Assembly (NCBI RefSeq): GCF_001310085.1
Contig: NZ_CP012643.1
Location: 4,904,001 to 4,968,000, forward strand
DNA: 64,000 nucleotides
Direction: 5' to 3'
From: Rufibacter tibetensis
GTDB taxonomy: Bacteria; Bacteroidota; Bacteroidia; Cytophagales; Hymenobacteraceae
Positions 58,420 through 64,000 of this stretch are shown piece by piece. The notes beneath the pieces are model-generated. The model had not been told where the DNA came from. It worked only from the letters and a program-made list of their open reading frames with translations, and searched no databases. The position numbers and the translations under genes were made by a program. The first letter of the stretch is position 1. Each line of letters begins with the position of its first letter.

Positions 58420-59082
58420 ATGCGCACCATTAAAGCCTGCCTTTTTGACCTTGACGGAGTATTGGTGGACACCGCCGTGTACCATTTCAAAGCATGGCGC
58501 CAACTGGCCCAAACCTTGGGCATTGATTTCACCGAGCACGACAATGAGCGCCTCAAAGGGGTTAGCCGCGTCCGTTCCCTTGAAATCATTCTGGAGATTG
58601 GTGGCCAAACCATGGAACAGGAAAAAATGTTGGCTCTTTGCGAACAGAAAAACACAGAATACCTCCTGGATGTCGCCAAAATGACCCCGGCAGAAATTCT
58701 TCCAGGTGTGGTGGACTTCCTGAAAGCCCTGAAAGCCGAGGGCATCAAAATCGCCTTGGGGTCTGCCAGCAAAAATGCCCAGCTCATTCTGGAGCGTACA
58801 GAGCTTCTGCCCTACTTTGACGCCATCATTGACGGCCGCCACGTTGTCAATGGCAAACCAGACCCAGAAGTATTCCTGAAAGGTGCTGAAGCGTTGGGCG
58901 TACACCCGGAGGAGTGCGTGGTGTTTGAAGATGCAGTTGCCGGTGTAGAAGCCGCCAAAAACGGAAACATGTTGTGCGTAGGCGTTGGCCAACCAGAAGT
59001 ACTTACCCTGGCAGACATCGTGGTGAAAGATCTCACTGAAATGACCATTGAGCGCCTGCACGCACTGGAGCAGAAAGCCTAA
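58420..59082 (+). CDS. pgmB: beta-phosphoglucomutase
   Basis: A 220-residue HAD-superfamily enzyme that converts beta-glucose-1-phosphate to glucose-6-phosphate. ACLFDLDGVLVDT has nucleophile Asp10 and Asp12. LKGVSRVRSLEII is the beta-PGM-specific cap segment, and SASKNAQLILER, GKPDPEVFL and FEDAVAGVEAAK are the remaining HAD motifs. It lies directly between a GH13 and a GH65 phosphorylase gene, the classical maltose-phosphorolysis order. Confidence 0.94.
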   Translation: MRTIKACLFDLDGVLVDTAVYHFKAWRQLAQTLGIDFTEHDNERLKGVSRVRSLEIILEIGGQTMEQEKMLALCEQKNTEYLLDVAKMTPAEILPGVVDFLKALKAEGIKIALGSASKNAQLILERTELLPYFDAIIDGRHVVNGKPDPEVFLKGAEALGVHPEECVVFEDAVAGVEAAKNGNMLCVGVGQPEVLTLADIVVKDLTEMTIERLHALEQKA

Positions 59083-59144
59083 AACATTTTGAGGCTGTTT
59101 TTCAGAATTCAGCTCCAAAACAAGAATAAACGGGCAAGCAGATA

Positions 59145-59281
59145 GTCCCCCTTTGAAGGGGGTTGGGGGATGACAAGGACGTTTGAAGAATCCTGGTACT
59201 TCAGCTAATCGGAAGCAAGAATGATTCTCGGGAATGCTTAATCAGCAACAGAAATCATCCCCCCTACCTTCAAAGGGGGAC
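59145..59281. repeat. REP-like inverted repeat pair, C/G-run type
   Basis: GTCCCCCTTTGAAGGGGG and following GGATGA (59145-59173) return as the near-complement at 59255-59281. The arms are 81 bp apart and each holds its own small palindrome (CCCCCTTTGAAGGGGG). This C-run/TTCAAAGG/G-run element is, as I recall, widespread between Bacteroidetes genes. Confidence 0.7.
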
Positions 59282-59406
59282 AAAAGAGTACCTGTTTCTA
59301 GAAATGTATTTTCAGTTTTATTTCTAGAATTCACCCTTGAAACAGAAAACCTGAACTATAGAAAAAAGTCCTGATACGTGTGTCTTGATACTTGATACAA
59401 ACTATT

Positions 59407-61725
59407 ATGAAACAATATCTTACTGTTGACGAATGGTCCATCATTGAAGAGGGGTTCCATCCACACTATAACCAAATCTCTGAAAGCGTATTCAGCCTGG
59501 GAAACGGCCGCATGGGCCAACGGGCTAACTTCGAGGAGGCATTCACCGGCGAAACCCTGCAAGGCAACTACGTGGCCGGCGTGTACTATCCAGACAAGAC
59601 CCGCGTGGGATGGTGGAAAAACGGCTATCCGGAGTACTTCGCGAAGGTGTTGAACGCGGCCAACTGGATAGGTATTGACGTGAAAGTAGCCGGTGAAACC
59701 CTGGACCTAAACCAAAGCGAAGTGCTGGACTTCCGCCGGGAGCTGAACATGCGCGAAGGCTGGTTAGAACGTACGTTTACCGCTCAATTGGCAAGTGGCA
59801 AGCAGGTGCGCGTGGCCTCCAAACGGTTCACCAGTATAGTGGATGATGAAGTAGGTGCTATCCGGTACAGCATCACTCCCCTTAACTTCAGCGGCACCCT
59901 CACCCTCACCCCCTATGTGGACGCGGACATCATGAACGCCGACTCAAACTACGATGAGAAGTTCTGGAACGAAGTCCTGCAGGATGCCCAAGCCAATGAA
60001 GGCTACGTCATTGCAGAAACCAAAAAAACGTTCTTCCACGTGTGCACCGGCCAGAAGTTCGTGGTAACGCAGAACGGACAGGAAATACAGGTAGACGCCA
60101 CCCCAGAGGAACGAACCAAATTCATTGCCTCAACTTTTAAGGTAGCAGTACAGGAAGGCCAGGAGATCGTGTTGTACAAGTACGCCGCCAACATTTCCTC
60201 AGAGAATCACCCAAAAGAAGCTTTGATTGAAAACACCAAAAAGGTACTAGTTTCGGCCGTAGGCAAAGGATTTGAGCAGATGCTACAGGAACAAGCGGCA
60301 GCTTGGGCGGCTAAATGGGAAGAGAGCGATATCATGATTGAAGGAGATGCCACTGCTCAGCAAGGCATCCGGTTCAACATCTTCCAGCTAAACCAAACCT
60401 ATACCGGCGAAGACGAACGTCTGAACATCGGTCCGAAAGGGTTTACCGGCGAGAAATACGGCGGAACCACTTATTGGGACACCGAGGCGTACTGCCTGCC
60501 CTTCTACCTGGCCACGGCTGACCCGCAGGTGGCCCGTAACCTGTTGGTGTACCGCTACAAGCACCTGCAGAAAGCCATTGAGAACGCCGAGAAACTTGGT
60601 TTTACCGGAGGTGCCGCATTGTACCCCATGGTGACCATCAACGGCGAGGAGTGCCATAACGAGTGGGAAATCACCTTTGAAGAAATCCACCGGAACGGCG
60701 CCATAGCGCATGCCATTTATGACTACATCCGGTACACCGGCGATGATTCCTACTTAGCGGAATATGGACTGGAAGTGCTGGTGGGAATTTCCCGGTTCTG
60801 GGCGCAACGCGTGAACTGGTCGGCGGCGAAAAACCAGTACGTGATGCTGGGGGTAACCGGCCCGAACGAGTACGAGAACAACGTCAACAACAACTGGTAC
60901 ACCAGCACCATTGCCACCTGGACCCTGGAATATACCCTGAAGGCCCTGCAACACGTGCAATCCACTGACGCAGCCCGCTACCAGGAACTTGTCCAAAAAA
61001 TGAACCTAAACGTGGAGGAAGAAACTGGTAAGTGGCAGCATGTGATTGATAACATGTACTACGCCGAAGACCAGGAACTGGGTATTTTCTTACAGCAAGA
61101 CGGCTTCCTGGACAAAGAGCAGACCCTGGTGAAAGACCTTCCGGCCGAAGACCGTCCGTTAAACCAGAAATGGTCCTGGGACAGAATCCTCCGCTCGGTG
61201 TTCATCAAACAAGCCGATGTGCTACAGGGTATTTACTTGTTTGAAGACCGTTATGACCTGGACACTATCCGGAGAAACTACGACTTCTACGAGCCGCGCA
61301 CGGTGCATGAATCTTCACTATCGCCTTGCGTGCACGCAATTCTGGCGGCAAAATTAGGAGACGAGGAACGAGCCTATGAGTTCTATCTCAGAACCGCCCG
61401 CTTAGACTTGGACGACTACAACAACGACACCGAAGACGGCTGCCACATCACCAGTATGGCGGGCACCTGGATGAGCGTGGTGCAAGGATTTGGGGGCATG
61501 CGTGTGCGTGATAACCAACTGCACTTCAACCCTTTCATCCCTTCTGGCTGGACTTCTTATTCATTTAAGATCCGTTTCTGTGGGCACCTGCTCAACATCA
61601 AAGTAACCAAGGAAAGCGTGACTATTGAGAACCAGGCAGAGAAAGCCATCAAGCTGAACGTGTTTGACCAACCGCAGACCATTGAGGCGAACTCCAAAGG
61701 TGAGTTTGCGCACCAGTTGGTGTAA
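59407..61725 (+). CDS. glycoside hydrolase family 65 phosphorylase (maltose phosphorylase type)
   Basis: A 772-residue enzyme. The N-terminal beta-sandwich (SVFSLGNGRMGQRANFEE, NYVAGVYYPDK) is followed by the (alpha/alpha)6 barrel, with GVTGPNEYENNVNNNW carrying the catalytic Glu488 and EDGCHITSMAGTW the phosphate-binding region. It splits an alpha-glucoside, most likely maltose, with phosphate, giving glucose and beta-glucose-1-phosphate. The preceding beta-PGM uses that product. Trehalose or kojibiose cannot be excluded. ATG at 59407 preferred to the upstream TTG. Confidence 0.9.
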   Translation: MKQYLTVDEWSIIEEGFHPHYNQISESVFSLGNGRMGQRANFEEAFTGETLQGNYVAGVYYPDKTRVGWWKNGYPEYFAKVLNAANWIGIDVKVAGETLDLNQSEVLDFRRELNMREGWLERTFTAQLASGKQVRVASKRFTSIVDDEVGAIRYSITPLNFSGTLTLTPYVDADIMNADSNYDEKFWNEVLQDAQANEGYVIAETKKTFFHVCTGQKFVVTQNGQEIQVDATPEERTKFIASTFKVAVQEGQEIVLYKYAANISSENHPKEALIENTKKVLVSAVGKGFEQMLQEQAAAWAAKWEESDIMIEGDATAQQGIRFNIFQLNQTYTGEDERLNIGPKGFTGEKYGGTTYWDTEAYCLPFYLATADPQVARNLLVYRYKHLQKAIENAEKLGFTGGAALYPMVTINGEECHNEWEITFEEIHRNGAIAHAIYDYIRYTGDDSYLAEYGLEVLVGISRFWAQRVNWSAAKNQYVMLGVTGPNEYENNVNNNWYTSTIATWTLEYTLKALQHVQSTDAARYQELVQKMNLNVEEETGKWQHVIDNMYYAEDQELGIFLQQDGFLDKEQTLVKDLPAEDRPLNQKWSWDRILRSVFIKQADVLQGIYLFEDRYDLDTIRRNYDFYEPRTVHESSLSPCVHAILAAKLGDEERAYEFYLRTARLDLDDYNNDTEDGCHITSMAGTWMSVVQGFGGMRVRDNQLHFNPFIPSGWTSYSFKIRFCGHLLNIKVTKESVTIENQAEKAIKLNVFDQPQTIEANSKGEFAHQLV

Positions 61726-61735
61726 GCCTCTACTA

Positions 61736-61775
61736 CTGTTTTGGGCCTGATTTCCACAAATCAGGCCCAAAACAG
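61736..61775 (+). terminator. perfect 18-bp hairpin after GH65 gene
   Basis: Arms at 61736-61753 and 61758-61775 are perfectly complementary over 18 bp with a 4-nt loop. No long T-run, but AAAACAG sits at the 3' arm. It lies 10 bp after the stop. Confidence 0.68.
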
Positions 61776-61789
61776 AAAACTCTTACTAT

Positions 61790-61939
61790 GGCGCGAGACT
61801 GAAGTCTCGTGACAAAATATGACGGGAGTCTCCAGACTCCCTAAGTACCCGGGCCAGGGAGTCTTGACCAAACTCTTGTACTAAGTCGGGAGTCTGGAGA
61901 CTCCCCCAACCGTCAGTCACGAGTCTGAAGACTCGCGCC
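61790..61939. repeat. nested REP-like palindromic element
   Basis: The outer arms 61790-61813 and 61916-61939 are each self-palindromic (GCGAGACT-GA-AGTCTCGT and ACGAGTCT-GA-AGACTCGC). Inside lie GGGAGTCTCCAGACTCCC (61824-61841) and GGGAGTCTGGAGACTCCC (61888-61905). The centre of each palindrome is changed in a compensatory way between copies, so the hairpins are kept. It occupies the gap between the GH65 and GH13 genes. Confidence 0.8.
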
Positions 61940-61977
61940 AGTTTTAAATGTAACTTTTGCCACCCGATTCAAGCTAC

Positions 61978-63870
61978 ATGACACCTAAATCCACCAAACA
62001 ACCTTTCCTTTCCTTTGTGTTTCTGGCAGCTGCACTGGTGGGAAGTTGTACCCCTACTGCCCCCAAACAGACGAGCTCCACTGAAACCAAAGCACCGGCA
62101 CCCGTTATGACGACTACTCCACAGGTTACTGACCCTAACACCACCGAGGAAGAAGTAAAGGACAACAAGTTTGTCATTTACCAGATGATGACGCGGCTGT
62201 TCGGGAACAAGAAAGCCACGAACAAGACCTATGGCACGGTGCAGGAAAATGGGGTAGGCAAGTTCAATGACATCACAGACAAAGCACTGCAGGAGATCAA
62301 AAATCTGGGGGCCACGCACGTGTGGTACACCGGGGTCCTTGAGCACGCGCTCATGACAGACTACACTAAGTTTGGTATTCCTCTGGACGATGCTGATGTG
62401 ATCAAAGGCCGGGCCGGGTCACCATACGCCATCAAAGACTACTATGACGTGAACCCAGATTTGGCCGTAGACGTGCGCAAACGCATGGCTGAGTTTGAAG
62501 CCCTGGTGCAACGCACGCACAAAAACAACCTAAAGGTTTTAATAGACTTCGTGCCGAACCATGTGGCCCGCTACTACGGCTCAGATGCCAAACCGAAAGG
62601 AGTAGAAGACTTTGGAAGCCAGGATGATAAGAGCGTTTCCTTCAAGCTTAGCAACAACTTCTATTACATACCCGGTCAGACGCTGCAGGTACCTAAAACC
62701 TACAACCCGTTAAGCGGAACTTTTAAAGGGCCGCAGGAAGACGGCAAGTTCAACGAGACGCCGGCCAAGGCCTCGGGGAATGACGTGTTCAGCTCCACGC
62801 CCAGCGTAGATGACTGGTTTGAAACGGTGAAGCTGAACTACGGCGTGGATTACCAGAACAACCGGACCGCCCACTTCTCGCCTACCCCGGACACCTGGAA
62901 CAAGATGCGCGACATCCTGCTGTTCTGGGCGGGGAAAGGCGTAGACGGTTTCCGGTGCGACATGGCCGAAATGGTGCCCGTGGAGTTCTGGGCCTGGGTT
63001 ATTCCGCAGGTAAAAGCCCAGTACCCAACCATCACGTTCATAGCTGAAATCTATAACCCGAAGGCGTACCAAACCTACATCAAGACCGGCGGTTTTGATT
63101 TCTTGTATGACAAAGTGGGCTTGTATGATGGCTTGCGGAGGCTCATGGAAAACAAAGGCCAGGGCAACACGGCAGAGATCACTAAGGTATGGCGCGAGGA
63201 AAGCCGGGGCATCTCTAACCATATGCTGCGTTTCCTGGAGAACCATGACGAACAACGCGTGGCTTCCACTGAGTTTGCAGGCACTCCGTGGGCAGCCGTG
63301 CCGGCCATGACGGTGAGCGCCACGTTGGGCAGCGGTCCGGTCATGATCTACTTTGGGCAGGAAGTGGGCGAGCCCGGCAAAGGGCACGAAGGCTTTCAGG
63401 GCGAAGACGGACGTACCACCATCTTTGACTATTGGGGCGTTCCAGCGCATCAGGCCTGGATGAACGGCGGAAAGTTTGACGGCGGTAAACTCACTGAAGA
63501 CCAACAGCGGCTACGTGCTTTTTACACCAAATTACTTAACCTAAGTACCAGCCGCGAAGCCATCCTGAAAGGAAAGTTTTATGCCCTAACCGCCGAGGAA
63601 GGCACCGCCCCTGCGGGAGTGTACGCATACCTGCGGCACACGGCAAAAGAGCAGGTTTTGGTATTGGTAAACTTCAACCGGCAGTCCTCCAACTATGCGC
63701 TGAGCCTGGCTCCTACTGCCTTCACCGCCATGGGCCTGGACGCAAAAGGCAGCTTCATCCTTCAGGATTTATTGACAGATACGCCGCCTTTGTTTTTTCA
63801 ACCATCGGTGAAAACCAGCATCACTCTTGCTCCCATGAGTGCCCATGTATTCTTGTTACAGAAAAAGTAA
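61978..63870 (+). CDS. secreted GH13 alpha-amylase lipoprotein
   Basis: A 630-residue enzyme with lipobox VGSC (Cys24) and a Thr/Pro-rich linker (about 25-60). GH13 regions: DFVPNHVARYYG, VDGFRCDMAE (nucleophile Asp328), FIAEIYNP (acid/base Glu357) and FLENHDEQRV (Asp424). It is therefore a surface- or periplasm-anchored alpha-amylase. I start at ATG 61978 because the upstream in-frame start would be a TTG. With the GH13 at 56472, it feeds the GH65/beta-PGM route. Confidence 0.93.
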   Translation: MTPKSTKQPFLSFVFLAAALVGSCTPTAPKQTSSTETKAPAPVMTTTPQVTDPNTTEEEVKDNKFVIYQMMTRLFGNKKATNKTYGTVQENGVGKFNDITDKALQEIKNLGATHVWYTGVLEHALMTDYTKFGIPLDDADVIKGRAGSPYAIKDYYDVNPDLAVDVRKRMAEFEALVQRTHKNNLKVLIDFVPNHVARYYGSDAKPKGVEDFGSQDDKSVSFKLSNNFYYIPGQTLQVPKTYNPLSGTFKGPQEDGKFNETPAKASGNDVFSSTPSVDDWFETVKLNYGVDYQNNRTAHFSPTPDTWNKMRDILLFWAGKGVDGFRCDMAEMVPVEFWAWVIPQVKAQYPTITFIAEIYNPKAYQTYIKTGGFDFLYDKVGLYDGLRRLMENKGQGNTAEITKVWREESRGISNHMLRFLENHDEQRVASTEFAGTPWAAVPAMTVSATLGSGPVMIYFGQEVGEPGKGHEGFQGEDGRTTIFDYWGVPAHQAWMNGGKFDGGKLTEDQQRLRAFYTKLLNLSTSREAILKGKFYALTAEEGTAPAGVYAYLRHTAKEQVLVLVNFNRQSSNYALSLAPTAFTAMGLDAKGSFILQDLLTDTPPLFFQPSVKTSITLAPMSAHVFLLQKK

Positions 63871-64000
63871 CCTGGCACCCCAGTCTTCCTGAACAGGGAT
63901 ATTGATTTGGATGAGTTTCAGTGATTAAACCTTTAAGGGTAAACTCTTCCTCTTTAAGAGCATACCTTAGAAAAGCAGCTAGTTTTTTAGGGTTGTTTTC
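63821..64000 (-). CDS. possible C-terminal end of a leftward gene, partial
   Basis: An open reverse frame runs off the right edge. Translation starts ENNPKKLAAFLRYALKEEE and continues FTLKGLITETHPNQYP. The downstream half overlaps the amylase gene and looks less protein-like. It could be the tail of a gene beyond the window or chance. Weak. Confidence 0.25.
   Translation of the reverse strand, partial: ENNPKKLAAFLRYALKEEEFTLKGLITETHPNQYPCSGRLGCQVTFSVTRIHGHSWEQE

Overview
This window looks like chromosomal DNA from a Bacteroidetes (Bacteroidota) bacterium. The family Hymenobacteraceae (Rufibacter/Pontibacter-like) is my inference. The evidence is a giant secreted protease ending in a type IX secretion sorting domain, Bacteroidetes-style promoters (TTG, about 20 bp, TAnnTTTG), Cys-rich HYC_CC_PP-like and HMBD metal proteins, many small lipoproteins, and almost no Shine-Dalgarno sequences. 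No taxonomic marker was searched, so rank below phylum is tentative.

Layout. 0.2-1.0 kb is an IS1-family insertion with perfect 24-bp inverted repeats and an 8-bp target duplication, but a decayed transposase. 1.3-8.0 kb is a sparse region with a small hypothetical gene, a single-domain response regulator, an amino-acid permease, a PAS histidine kinase and an AI-2E family exporter. 8.3-14.2 kb holds an erythromycin-esterase homologue, an SDR and a Gfo/Idh/MocA oxidoreductase, an HMA-like protein lacking CxxC, and cysM. 14.6-19.6 kb is a group of membrane proteins, a winged-helix regulator and a serine hydrolase. Its three transcription units each carry the same operator-like sequence, ACTTTG-N5-CAAAGTACTTT. 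20.5-27.1 kb encodes one 2198-residue subtilase with six tandem ~73-residue Ig-like repeats and a T9SS tail.

27.2-37.8 kb begins with a decayed stretch containing a membrane-protein pseudogene with two frameshifts. A copper/silver-type efflux cluster follows: a HYC_CC_PP-like protein, an HMBD lipoprotein, a frameshifted CusA-type RND pump, a TolC-like channel, two CusB-like adaptors and a beta-propeller lipoprotein. It is visibly more G+C-rich than its left flank and ends beside tRNA-Ser(GGA). 38.0-45.6 kb is a leftward run of eight genes: asparaginase, TatD, two membrane GT2 glycosyltransferases, a polysaccharide deacetylase, a GAF/SpoIIE phosphatase, a small protein and a flippase-like protein. 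45.6-52.6 kb is housekeeping: ruvC, HIT, greA, ppx/gppA, ppk1 and gyrB.

53.2-63.9 kb is an alpha-glucan utilisation region. Secreted GH13 enzymes would cut alpha-glucans to maltose or maltodextrins. The GH65 phosphorylase would split maltose into glucose and beta-glucose-1-phosphate, beta-phosphoglucomutase would make glucose-6-phosphate, and the ROK kinase would phosphorylate the free glucose. Palindromic REP-like repeats sit between these genes.

The best candidates for something undescribed are the winged-helix regulon at 14.6-19.6 kb, an intrinsic terminator in the greA leader, and divergent ruvC/flippase genes whose start codons share nine bases. No CRISPR array, prophage or restriction system was seen.
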